A DNA stretch of 64,000 bases. It comes from Flammeovirga pectinis. Lineage in GTDB: Bacteria; Bacteroidota; Bacteroidia; Cytophagales; Flammeovirgaceae. The translations under genes were made by a program, and so were the position numbers. The stretch spans positions 4,473,501 through 4,537,500 of the forward strand of contig NZ_CP034562.1 of assembly GCF_003970675.1 (NCBI RefSeq), written 5' to 3'. A model generated the notes under the pieces. That model ran no database searches. It saw nothing but the letters and a program-made list of their open reading frames with translations, and was not told the origin of the DNA. Below, in pieces: positions 8,986-19,000 of the stretch (its first letter is position 1; each line of letters opens with the position of its first letter).

Positions 8986-10587
8986 TTAGTCAATAATGCG
9001 TTGGCTACCCCACCAATCTTTATTTGGTTTATAGGTAGTAGATAACATTCTTTGTCGTCCTTTTTCAAGCTTCTTCATCTGTACATTTTGTACCCACATT
9101 AAATGTTTTTCCTCCGCTTCTTTTGTCCAAGTAGGATCTTTTTCTGGAAACTGAGCATTAGTTTCTTTTAAGTAATCAAAAAGCTCTTTACTTAATTTTT
9201 TCTGTAATGAGGTATTCAAACTGACAAGGTTTTCTTTTTCAGAAGGGTCTTTTTCTAAATTGAATAACTCCTCATTATCCTCTTCATAATAATGGATTAA
9301 TTTCCATTTTCCACGCCTAATAACAGAAGAGGGTTCTCCTCCTTGATTTCCATAATGAGGGTAATGCCAAACAATAGCACGCTCCTCCATTTTATCACCT
9401 TGTAACGCAGGTACTATACTTACACCGTCTTGATGTTGATCTGGATATTGTGGTAAACCGGCCAATTCCAATAGAGTAGGGTAGATGTCGGTACTTGTAA
9501 CAGGTGTATTACTATGTGTTCCTTTATTTTGCATTCCAGGAACTTTGATAATGTATGGAGTTCTTAAACCACCTTCAAATTGGTAGCCCTTACCACCTTT
9601 TAAAGGAGCATTTGATGTAGAGAAAGAGTCGCCAGCAGCAACGCCACCATTATCTCCTGTAAATACAATAATGGTATTTTCACTCAAACCTAGTTTATCT
9701 ATTGAATGTAATACCCTACCTACAGCGTCATCCATAGAAGCTACTAAGCCAGCATAAACAGGGTTATCTTGTTGTTGGCGAATAGGTGAAAATTTACCCA
9801 TCTTATACCCCTGTCCTACATTACCTAGACGCACTGCTTTGTCTCTATATTTTTGCCATTTCTGTTCGGTAGTTTCTATTGCTCCATGTACTGCGTAAAA
9901 GGATAAACACGCAAAGAAAGGTTTCTTTTTATCATGGTTTTCCATAAATTCCACCGTCTCATTAGCAAGGCGCATCGTTAAATTTTCACCTTCAGGTCCA
10001 TCTTTTAAAACAGGGTTATTATAGGGCGAAAAATAACCTCCTTTTGGTCCTCCTTTATGGTAACCACCTATATTAATATCAAAACCATGGTCTTCTGGCA
10101 GCGAACCTTGCCCTCCAATATGCCACTTGCCCGCAAAGAAAGTAGTATAACCATTTTCCTTAAATGCTTCTTGCATAGTAGTAAAAGCAGTATCAAGGGA
10201 GTGTTTATAAAAAGCAGGCATTAGCTTATTGTGCCTTTTTTGTTTTCGCCACGCTTCTCCTTCAGGAGATCCAATCCAATCTGTTATTCCATGTCTGGCA
10301 GGAGATTTACCTGTCATCATACTAGCTCTAGATGGACTACAAACTTGGCATGATGCATAACCTTGATCAAATTGCATTCCTTGTGCAGCTAACCCATCAA
10401 TATTAGGTGTTTCATAATAGTTAGAATTAGTAGTAGACAAATCATGTGCTCCAAGATCATCTACAATAATCATTACAATATTAGGTGCATTTTTATCCTG
10501 AGTTTGCTGTATATGTTCACGCACACAAGAGCTCAATAAAGTAGATGCAGATAATAATAAATGAGTATATATTTTGCTAAATCCCAT
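8986..10587 (-). CDS. S1 family sulfatase lipoprotein (last gene of operon)
   Basis: Formylglycine sulfatase that removes sulfate esters from a carbohydrate. The 533 residues begin with a lipoprotein signal (LLLSASTLLSSC, Cys21). The metal site follows in NIVMIIVDDLGAHDL, and the FGly motif C-S-P-S-R at Cys83 (VCSPSRASMMTGK). Further active-site elements are FFAGKWHIGGQG and VFTGDNGGVAAGD. The C-terminal subdomain carries WHYPHYGNQGG and the LFNLEKDPSEKENL element common in S1 sulfatases. It lies 20 bp after the upstream sulfatase in a three-gene operon. The anaerobic-type maturase needed for FGly formation is not in the window. The sulfated sugar cannot be assigned by eye. Confidence 0.93.
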   Translation of the reverse strand: MGFSKIYTHLLLSASTLLSSCVREHIQQTQDKNAPNIVMIIVDDLGAHDLSTTNSNYYETPNIDGLAAQGMQFDQGYASCQVCSPSRASMMTGKSPARHGITDWIGSPEGEAWRKQKRHNKLMPAFYKHSLDTAFTTMQEAFKENGYTTFFAGKWHIGGQGSLPEDHGFDINIGGYHKGGPKGGYFSPYNNPVLKDGPEGENLTMRLANETVEFMENHDKKKPFFACLSFYAVHGAIETTEQKWQKYRDKAVRLGNVGQGYKMGKFSPIRQQQDNPVYAGLVASMDDAVGRVLHSIDKLGLSENTIIVFTGDNGGVAAGDSFSTSNAPLKGGKGYQFEGGLRTPYIIKVPGMQNKGTHSNTPVTSTDIYPTLLELAGLPQYPDQHQDGVSIVPALQGDKMEERAIVWHYPHYGNQGGEPSSVIRRGKWKLIHYYEEDNEELFNLEKDPSEKENLVSLNTSLQKKLSKELFDYLKETNAQFPEKDPTWTKEAEEKHLMWVQNVQMKKLEKGRQRMLSTTYKPNKDWWGSQRIID

Positions 10588-10607
10588 AGATTTCTATTGA
10601 AATGATT

Positions 10608-12161
10608 TTACAATACACCAACTTCTATCGCTTGTATAGAATCTAAAATATGTTGCATACCTTTTACCAATTCTGGGTGCTGGTTAGCAACGTTCACCTC
10701 TTCTTTTATATCCGTTTTTAAATTGAATAATTGAGGAGCTCTAGACATACCGCCATCAATATTTTTAAACTTCTCCATAAAATCAGGAACTCTTCTTGTA
10801 CTAGCAATGGGCTGTATGTATTTCCAATCACCTTGACGTAAACTGATTGTATAAGATTCTTCTACCATATATGGTCTGCCTTCTTTAGATTCTCCAATTA
10901 AAGCAGGAAGAATATTTTTAGAATCAATTGCTTCATTTGCTGCAACTTCAATTGCAAACATCTTAGCAAAAGACGCATAAAAATCTAAATGTGAAAAAGT
11001 AGCATCACTTACTTTACCACCTTTAATTTTGTTTGGCCAATAAGCAATCATTGGTACTCTAGTTCCACCTTCTAATGCAGAATATTTACCTCCACTAAAA
11101 GGACCTGCTGGGCTATGATCTCCTAATAATTCTATGGCCTGATCGTCATAACCATCTGTAAGTACAGGGCCGTTGTCTGATGTGAAGATAACGAGCGTAT
11201 TGTCTTCGATACCAAGGTCTTTAAGTGTTTTCATCACTAAGCCAGTAGTATAATCCATTTGTAAGATTACATCTCCACGAACACCCATTTCTGATTTACC
11301 TTTAAATTGATCTGAAGGGAGACGGGGCACATGAATATCATGAAAAGCAAAGTAAAGAAAGAAGGGTTCATCTTTATGTTTTTTGATAAAATTTGATGCT
11401 TTTCCTGCTAACTTCTCCGGAAAATCTTCATCTGTCCAAAGTGCTTTTTCACCGCCTTTCATGTAACCAATTCTAGAAATACCATTAATAATAGTATTAC
11501 CATGTTGCTTGTCTGCCCCTTGTCTTAATAATTCTGGGTGAGCATTTCCTGTAGGTCTATCAGATATGTTTTTCTCATAGCTCACAGTAATCGGATCATT
11601 CGGATCTAGGTTAACAATATGGTGATTTTCCAAATAAACAGAAGGAACTCTATCACCTGTAGAGGGTAATAAGAAAGAATAATCAAAGCCTAACTCTAGA
11701 GGGCCGGGCTTTACTGCTTTATTCCAATCTACATTTCCATTTCCTAAGCCTAAATGCCATTTTCCCACAACACCCGTTGCGTATCCAGCTTGTTTAAATA
11801 AATCTGGTAAAGTCTTTTTGTCGGGGTCAATCAATAAAGGAGCATCACCTTTAAGCACTTTTGCATTTTTTCTAAAAGCATACTCGCCAGTTAGCATAGA
11901 ATACCGCGAAGGTGTACATGTGGCATGTGGAGAGTGGACATCTGTAAATAGAATACCACCATCAGCGAGTTTATCAATTTCTGGAGTGCTAGCACCTTTT
12001 AGTCCATTTTTTCCAATATCGCCATACCCTAAATCATCAACGTAAAAGAGAATAACATTAGGTTTTTTATTTTCTTGAGATAATTCAACTTTATTATTGT
12101 CTACTTTCTGACAAGATAATAGTGAACAACCAATGGCAAGCGTGGTGATTATTTTATTCAT
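10608..12161 (-). CDS. S1 family sulfatase lipoprotein (second gene of operon)
   Basis: Arylsulfatase-type enzyme of 517 residues with lipobox SLLSC (Cys17). It has the metal-binding N-terminus NVILFYVDDLGYGDIG, the FGly motif C-T-P-S-R at Cys82 (TCTPSRYSMLTGEYAFR), and GVVGKWHLGLG, FFLYFAFHDIHVPRLP and VIFTSDNGPV. It is clearly different in sequence from the next sulfatase, so the two probably remove sulfates at different positions rather than being a recent duplication. It lies 50 bp downstream of the GH43/GH117-like gene and 20 bp upstream of the other sulfatase. It is predicted to be lipid-anchored, like both neighbours. Confidence 0.93.
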   Translation of the reverse strand: MNKIITTLAIGCSLLSCQKVDNNKVELSQENKKPNVILFYVDDLGYGDIGKNGLKGASTPEIDKLADGGILFTDVHSPHATCTPSRYSMLTGEYAFRKNAKVLKGDAPLLIDPDKKTLPDLFKQAGYATGVVGKWHLGLGNGNVDWNKAVKPGPLELGFDYSFLLPSTGDRVPSVYLENHHIVNLDPNDPITVSYEKNISDRPTGNAHPELLRQGADKQHGNTIINGISRIGYMKGGEKALWTDEDFPEKLAGKASNFIKKHKDEPFFLYFAFHDIHVPRLPSDQFKGKSEMGVRGDVILQMDYTTGLVMKTLKDLGIEDNTLVIFTSDNGPVLTDGYDDQAIELLGDHSPAGPFSGGKYSALEGGTRVPMIAYWPNKIKGGKVSDATFSHLDFYASFAKMFAIEVAANEAIDSKNILPALIGESKEGRPYMVEESYTISLRQGDWKYIQPIASTRRVPDFMEKFKNIDGGMSRAPQLFNLKTDIKEEVNVANQHPELVKGMQHILDSIQAIEVGVL

Positions 12162-12211
12162 TTCTTGTAATTTTATTAGTTTGCTTATACTTTTAAATCA
12201 GGTTTTTTTGA

Positions 12212-13333
12212 TCAATTAAATTGAATAGGTAGTGCAATGTTTCCACTTATATTTTTATCTAAAACCGCCACATAAAGCATTGTAGGCTTTCCTGTTTTAT
12301 CTGTTAAAACAAACGGACGTTCCACTCTTTCGGGAGTCCAAACGGTACCATCTTTTAGGGTAAATTCTTTTTTCATGAAAATTGATCTTTCATGAGGCTG
12401 CCAATCTGTACCGTTGGCGGAATAAAATAAGGCAAGCTCATTTTCACCCAATACATGGCACACCATAAAATAACTTTTGATGTTTTGATCGTACCAAACA
12501 CAAGCATCTTCCGTTTGTGCTTTGTCATATACAGGTTTTGGCGTAAAAGTAAAAGGACCTGTAGGAGATTTTGATGTACCGACAAGTTGAATCCTAAACC
12601 ATTCTTTTTTAGAGATATCATCACTCTTCATTATCATTGTATAAATGCCATTATTGTAAACAATAGAGGGGTTTACAGCAATATTTTTAAAGTTGATGTT
12701 ATCGGGAATAACTACTGGTTTTTCTTGTCTTGTAAAAGGTCCATTTGGATGATTAGCCGTAGCTACACCAATTCTCTGACTATTACGGATTAACTTTCTG
12801 TTATCATCAAACCATTTTGAAGAAGGAGATAATATTGCCCCATTGTCAGCCGTTATTTGTTCTTTAATATCATTTGATATATAGTAAAGATTGATCTTTC
12901 CATCAGAAACAATAGCGTAAGGATTATGAGAATTATTGATATCCCATCCTCTAGTTTTATCACTTTCTAAAACAATATTTTGAAATTTAAATGGGCCTTC
13001 AGATGAATTCGAAACAGCATGAACAATTTCACATTCTGTTAGCCATCCTTTAAATTTATCTTTAGCTTTCCACCTCGAATAATAGGCATGAAATTTACCA
13101 TCAAATTCTACAACAGAATTTCCCCAAACAAAATAATCGTCTTGAACAAGAATGTTAGAATCTACATTTTGCATGAAGAAATTATCCACATTACTCTGCG
13201 CTAATTTATCGAAAGATAATGTGCTATAATTGTAGTTTTTTACTACACTTTTTGCGGTAGAATTGGTCTTCTGATTACAACTCCAAAAGCAGAATAATAC
13301 TATTGGAATGCACAACAAGTTATTTATTTTCAT
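12212..13333 (-). CDS. GH43/GH117-like five-bladed propeller glycosidase, lipoprotein
   Basis: Likely exo-acting glycoside hydrolase of the beta-propeller clans. After a lipoprotein signal (IVLFCFWSC, Cys19) comes the repeated propeller pattern: DDYFVWGNSVVEFDGKFHAY, YSRWKAKDKF, IVHAVSNSSEGPF, SHNPYAIVSDGKINLYYIS, GVATANHPNGPF, VNPSIVYNNGIYTMIMKS, and TEDACVWYDQ near the fifth blade. The phrase pattern (WG-x-S-V…YYSRW…HAVS…GPF…HNP) resembles GH117/GH43-type proteins from marine Bacteroidota. I cannot fix the family or catalytic acids without alignment. It is the first gene of the operon with two sulfatases, which points to a sulfated polysaccharide substrate. The fucosidase nearby suggests fucose, or a sulfated galactan, among the sugars. 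Confidence 0.78.
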   Translation of the reverse strand: MKINNLLCIPIVLFCFWSCNQKTNSTAKSVVKNYNYSTLSFDKLAQSNVDNFFMQNVDSNILVQDDYFVWGNSVVEFDGKFHAYYSRWKAKDKFKGWLTECEIVHAVSNSSEGPFKFQNIVLESDKTRGWDINNSHNPYAIVSDGKINLYYISNDIKEQITADNGAILSPSSKWFDDNRKLIRNSQRIGVATANHPNGPFTRQEKPVVIPDNINFKNIAVNPSIVYNNGIYTMIMKSDDISKKEWFRIQLVGTSKSPTGPFTFTPKPVYDKAQTEDACVWYDQNIKSYFMVCHVLGENELALFYSANGTDWQPHERSIFMKKEFTLKDGTVWTPERVERPFVLTDKTGKPTMLYVAVLDKNISGNIALPIQFN

Positions 13334-13410
13334 ATGTGTATTATCTAATACTTATGAAAGTACTTTAAAGCATATTGACTTGATGGAAATAAAATAGTAG
13401 TATTTTTTCA

Positions 13411-13430
13411 CTAAAAATATCCCCCCTACA
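13411..13430 (-). promoter_or_regulatory. G-rich element upstream of sulfatase operon
   Basis: On the minus strand this reads TGTAGGGGGGATATTTTTAG, about 80 bp before the operon's first start codon. It resembles the repeats at 3271-3299 (TATAGGGGGTAAATTTTATA) and has the same orientation relative to its gene. It is a candidate shared site for the hybrid regulator. Confidence 0.4.
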
Positions 13431-13582
13431 TTCTTATTGTTTTTTTTCTTTTTTGGGTGGGATTTTAGTTAGAACGGTTATTGGGGAAAATAATTTGAGA
13501 ACTTTTATGAAGCCTTTAATTAATTAAAATAGCCTTTACCTAAAGAGTTCTATAAATTATATGAGTTAGTACTGAAAAATAG

Positions 13583-13590
13583 TATTTTTG
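13583..13590 (+). promoter_or_regulatory. Candidate -7 box (TATTTTTG)
   Basis: Matches the Bacteroidota TAnnTTTG consensus, 42 bp upstream of the GTG start at 13632. No clear -33 TTG was found. Confidence 0.5.
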
Positions 13591-13631
13591 TAGTGACTTA
13601 AAACAGATTTCAACTTCTTCTAACTACTACT

Positions 13632-15923
13632 GTGAAACAAAATATAAGGTGCATTTTATTACTATGCTCTATGCTATTATTAGGCATAGATTTAACATCT
13701 ACAGCTCAAATTAATGAGGATTATAGATTAAGGTATTTGCCAAGGAATTTGATTAGTAAACAAAAACTTTTGACGTACCATGAAAACAAACAAATTGTTG
13801 CAATAGCCTATTCAAATAACACCATAAAATTATTTGATATTGGTCAGTCTAAACATATAGGAATTATTGATCATGGTACCTCTATAGATAATTTTGCGTT
13901 CGATCAGCAAGCAGAAAAACTGATTGTACTTAAAGGTAAGTCGATTTATATATATGATGTTTATTCAAAAAAATTAGACAAGGTTATAAAAACAAAGACT
14001 AATCTAGAAGTAATTAAGTCTAACCCTAATTTAGAGCATGTATATATAAATGGAAAACAAGGGAAAATAATTGTATTAAATGCTAAAAATGGAACAATTA
14101 AAATGATTACTCCTGTTGATTTACATTCCGTACAAGATTTTTGCATAAACAGTAAAGGAGATCAATTAGCTGTATTGTCTGTTTTTTCTAAAAATATTTT
14201 ATTGATTAACCCTTTATCTGGAAAAATAATTAAGAAAATTCCAAGAAGAAATGAGAAGGCCTTTCCTAATTCCATTACTTTTTCTAAAGACGATACGCAA
14301 TTAGTTTATGCAGATCAAAAGGCTCTTCATACTTTTCATCTCACAACAAAAAAAGCACAGACCATAACGTTTAATGATAACAATGCATTGTCGAATTTCC
14401 AATTGATAGATAACAAAGTTATTGGTGTTTCTTGGCTTGGAATAATAGAAGTTTTTGATCTTGCTACAAGAAAAAGAATCTATAAAGGAACAAATGGAGA
14501 AACGAAAAATTTTTCTTTTAAGAAAGAGCTCAGTCAATTGGATCAGGTTTTCTTATTAAGTGATCATGTTTTTTTAATAAATGATGCCAATAAAAATGTA
14601 AATTCTATATATGACACCCGAAAAAATAAGATTATTGGTTACTTATATTCCGATGCGAACGAAAACTTGTTAATAGCAACGACAGATGGACGTTTTAATT
14701 CGGATAAGGAATTTACAAGCAAATTATTTTGGGCAATAGATTATGATTTATCTTCTGAGAATATCACATTAGGCAGTACTATAGATCAAATGTATACCCC
14801 TGATTTATTGTATGATTTATCTGGTAAAGCTACGTTCTCATTAAGTGACATAGAAAAGTATAGTCCATCGATTACTATAAATTCTACTGATAGTGTTATC
14901 GTATCTACAGAAGATAAATACCGACTTAGCTATAGTTTATCACCTAGAAATAATGAGAAAATAGCATATATAGAGGTTTTTGTGAATGGGAAAATTATGA
15001 ATAACAATCAAAGAGGACTAACGTTAAAAACGACAAGCCATCAGCAAGATGTTCCATTAATTGTAGGTGAAAATAATATAGAAGCTATTGCTGTTTCGGA
15101 AAGAGGTTTTAAATCTAGGCCTGCAAATATTACAGTTGTCTATGAAGGAGCAACAAAAGAAACTAATTTATATTTGTTGGTAGTTGGCGTAAATACGTAC
15201 AAGAATGCCAATTATAATTTAAATTTTGCTGTGGCAGATGCTACATCTTTTTCACAAGCGATTGTTTCTTCTTCATCAAAAATATTTAAGAATACTTATC
15301 ATAAAACTATCTTAAATACAGAGGCAACAAGAAGTAATATTATAAATGCATTCGATGAAATTAAGAGTAAAGCAACACCCAACGATTTGTTTATTTTCTA
15401 TTTTGCGGGGCATGGTGCAATAATTAATTCTTCTGATTTTCATCTTATCCTTACTGATGTTACGCAAATTTACGGGAACGAAAACATTACTTCTAAAGCA
15501 CTCACTGCAAAAGAATTACAGAAAAAGTGTGCAGAAATACAAGCACAAAAGCAATTAGTAATTTTAGATGCATGTCATAGCGGAGAAGCCGTCAACTCTT
15601 TTAAATCCAGAGGTTTTGCAGAAGAAAAAGCCATTACTCAATTAGCAAGATCTACTGGAGCAACATTAATAGCTTCTACAACTTCTACACAATTTGCGTC
15701 CGAATTCTCTTCATTGGGGCATGGTATCTTTACTTATGCACTTTTAGAAGGATTGAATGGTAATGCCGATACGGTATCGAAAGATGGAAAGGTAACGGTA
15801 AAAGAATTAGAGAGTTATTTAAATGACATTCTTCCGTTGTTAACAGAGAAATATAGAGGGAAACACCAGTATCCTACCTCTTGGAGTTACGGGCAAGATT
15901 TCCCTATCAAAGTGATAAATTAG
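13632..15923 (+). CDS. Secreted WD40-like/caspase (peptidase C14) protein
   Basis: Probable cysteine protease of the caspase/metacaspase fold fused to a beta-propeller. The GTG start gives a full signal peptide (CILLLCSMLLLGIDLTSTAQ); the next Met (residue 14) would leave only half of it. Residues about 30-380 hold WD40-like repeats (KQIVAIAYSNNTIKLFDIG, KGDQLAVLSVF, SFSKDDTQLVYAD-like patterns). Residues about 390-505 are a strand-rich Ig-like linker. The caspase domain (about 515-755) begins LYLLVVGVNTYKN, with catalytic His594 in YFAGHG and Cys648 in LVILDACHSGE. Both catalytic residues are intact. It stands alone between the sulfatase operon and the S74 operon. Substrate and compartment (periplasm or outside) are inferred. 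Confidence 0.9.
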   Translation: MKQNIRCILLLCSMLLLGIDLTSTAQINEDYRLRYLPRNLISKQKLLTYHENKQIVAIAYSNNTIKLFDIGQSKHIGIIDHGTSIDNFAFDQQAEKLIVLKGKSIYIYDVYSKKLDKVIKTKTNLEVIKSNPNLEHVYINGKQGKIIVLNAKNGTIKMITPVDLHSVQDFCINSKGDQLAVLSVFSKNILLINPLSGKIIKKIPRRNEKAFPNSITFSKDDTQLVYADQKALHTFHLTTKKAQTITFNDNNALSNFQLIDNKVIGVSWLGIIEVFDLATRKRIYKGTNGETKNFSFKKELSQLDQVFLLSDHVFLINDANKNVNSIYDTRKNKIIGYLYSDANENLLIATTDGRFNSDKEFTSKLFWAIDYDLSSENITLGSTIDQMYTPDLLYDLSGKATFSLSDIEKYSPSITINSTDSVIVSTEDKYRLSYSLSPRNNEKIAYIEVFVNGKIMNNNQRGLTLKTTSHQQDVPLIVGENNIEAIAVSERGFKSRPANITVVYEGATKETNLYLLVVGVNTYKNANYNLNFAVADATSFSQAIVSSSSKIFKNTYHKTILNTEATRSNIINAFDEIKSKATPNDLFIFYFAGHGAIINSSDFHLILTDVTQIYGNENITSKALTAKELQKKCAEIQAQKQLVILDACHSGEAVNSFKSRGFAEEKAITQLARSTGATLIASTTSTQFASEFSSLGHGIFTYALLEGLNGNADTVSKDGKVTVKELESYLNDILPLLTEKYRGKHQYPTSWSYGQDFPIKVIN

Positions 15924-15952
15924 ATAGAAACTAATGTTATTAAAATAAAGAA

Positions 15953-15978
15953 GGGTTAAGGTTCTACAACCTTAACCC
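15953..15978. terminator. Bidirectional terminator between convergent genes
   Basis: Perfect 11-bp stem (GGGTTAAGGTT / AACCTTAACCC) with a CTAC loop. The minus-strand side is followed by a T-rich tract. Confidence 0.85.
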
Positions 15979-16012
15979 AATCTTCATTTCCAATTCAAAA
16001 TAGTGTCGTTCC

Positions 16013-19000
16013 TTATTTCTTCACAATCTTTTTCTCTATAGATAAATTTTGTGTATTGATTTTAAGGATATATAAACCAGAAGTAAGGTTTGGAAGAAGA
16101 ATATTTTGCTCTCCTTCTAACTCTTTTTCTAGTACTTTTTTGCCTGTAGAAGTGTAGATGCTCAGTACATATTTTTCTGATGTTGGAGGAACAATTAATG
16201 TTCTATCCTCTACCAAAGTAGGGTAGACGTTCCAAAGTGCAGCAAGTTCATCTTCTAAACCATTTACATCTTCATCATCTTCTTCTTCTTGTGCATCTGC
16301 AATAATTTCTTCTGTAGGGAGCGTAACTTCAACCGCTACAGATTTACCAGTTTCATCATTAGCTAGAATAATAATATCCAAATCGCTAATAAGGTCTTCC
16401 ACTCTTGCTCCAGAAGGAATTTTAGAGAGATCAACAGTAAAGGTCATTGTTTCAGGATCGAAAATAATCCAATCTGGTAGAGGATCACCATTGGCGAGCA
16501 TCACTTGGTAGGTAACTGCTCCTTCAAGCTCTTCAAATACAGTAATCGCAATTTCAACAATTACAGTTCCGTCATCACCTTCGGTAGTTTGTACTTCATC
16601 TTCGGTAATTTTTTCTACCTCTTCAAAGTTATAAACTACGTTAATTACAGTGTTGTTTTCTGCAAGATGATGCGAACGATTATTACTTTCATCCTGAGCA
16701 ACAAAAGCTTCTGCAACGCCATTTACAAATAACTGATAGTAGATAATACTTTCAGGTAATGATACAGACGCAGTATAGATGTTTGAAGAATCGCTTTTTG
16801 TAAGTTCAACTTCATCGGCCCAATTATCAAAAGAACCTTTGATAGATACTACATCATTAGCAACATCAAAATCAGAGAAGTTGATTGCAGATTGCATGTT
16901 TACTTGCCATACTGCTGTAAATCTTTCTTCTGGTATTTCATCATTAAACCAAAAAGAAATGGTTTGCTGACTACTTGCTTTTACGTATGCTCTTGTTTCA
17001 TTTTCTTCTGTGATATCCCATATAGTTGAATCATTTGGATATTGGTACATCACTTTAAAAGAGAATGTAGAATCTGCTTCAAATTTCTGAGTTGTAAAGC
17101 TGTACAAGCCATCTTCATCTTGTAATAAAGGGTAACTAGAAAACTGCTCTCCATCAAATAATTTGATGCGTAATTCGGCTCCTTCAATGGTTGGATCAAA
17201 TTTTTCTAAAGTGATTTGATGTGCCATATTTACTTTAAAAATAACGGCAGTATTATCTACATTTTCATCATCAAAATCAAAAACTATACTTTGTGTTTCT
17301 CCTTTTTCTGGCACTACAGACCTTACTTGTCCACCACCAGGATATTCATGCATTAGATCATTCCAAGAACCATTTATTCTTGTTTTAAAAGTAATGGTGT
17401 CTTCTGTGTGATTATTTATTTCAAAACTTCCTTGGTAAATATTATCGTTATTATCGTCTGATAAAGTGATTGGATTTGTATTCCATCCAGTCATTGAACC
17501 AACAACATCTAACGTATCATTGGCAGGGTTGAAACGACCATTTTCAATCATTCCGTTCATATCTACCGTAAAGGTTAACCCTGTGTAATATTCCTCATTA
17601 TTGAAATGGTGGAATAGAGTAGTGGTAGATAAAACAGAATGTGTTCTGAAATTGTCTTCAAAAGTTTCTGGTTCTGTACTTAATTTATACGCTAATTTAT
17701 AGACATAAGAAGCATTTACTTCTTTTATCTGCGATGAAGTTCCATATACATAATCGTATTTGTTCGTTAACGCATATCCTTTAATAGGTTCTTCAGCTTG
17801 TTCATTTTCATAAACATATAGAAGCACTGCACCTTGATTTGTTAACTCATTTTCAAGTACAATTTTAGACATGTCTACCTCAAAAGATGTGATAGGGTTG
17901 TCTCTATTTTCTCTATCATAAAAGATAGCTAAAGTATTTTCACCTCTTTCTAGATTTAGAAGTCTATTGTTTGTAAAACCTAATTCACTTTCTTTCCAAC
18001 TATCATTTAATCTAATTTTAAATTCAGATGATAAAGTAGGAATAGAATCTATAAATGCAGAATAAATAAGGTCTTGATTATCATCTGTCAAAACAATATC
18101 ATTTTGCCAATTCGACAGACTACCAATAAAGTTTACAGCATGGCTATCTGGATTAAAACGGTTGTTTTCTGCTGCCCAACGCATATCAACAGTTAGTTGA
18201 AGCGAATTCACTAGTGTTTCGTTATTAAAATCAAAAGCTATTAGATTTCCAGAATCTGGAAGCACCGAATAATTTCTTACGGCATACTCTTCTACTTTTG
18301 TAGGTGCACTACCTTGTACTTCAGTTTCGATAACCACTTTAAACGTATAGGCCTCGCTTACATTTTTAAGCTGAGAGGTTGCCGTATAAATTCTATTTTC
18401 TTTTAACTCTAACAGGTAGCGATGTTTCACAATAGTACTGTCTTCTCCCATTACCTTTAAGTGTAAAGATTGGTTCTCATTGGTAGGGTTGTACAATGCG
18501 GTATAGATTGCTTTTTCCATGTTTACCTCAAAAGTTGTAATAGGGTTAGAAAGCAATTCATCGTTATAAGAAAAACTGATTATTTTTTCTTGATTAGGAG
18601 TGATGTATTCCATTCGAGTAGCATCTGTACCTCCATACTCGTGAGCGCCAAGCTCCCAAGAACCATTTTTTCTAGCTTTAAAGTTGATGGTGTTTAATAT
18701 ACCATTTTCTAACTTGATCGTATAAATGCCATCATTATTATCATCACTTAGTAGAAGTTGTTCTCCATTGCCCCACTCATTAAAATCGCCAGCTATATCA
18801 ACATAATCTTCTGATGGATTAAACCTATTTTGATAAATCTCAGCGTTCATATCCACTAAAAATTCAACGCTAGTAGGGAAGGTGTAATCATCAAAAGTAT
18901 CTGTGATGGTATTTGTACCAGTGGCATCTACAGTATAGTTTCTGAAATCATTTTCTTTGTAGACTATTCTTCCTGTATCTAAATATTCAACGATACGATA

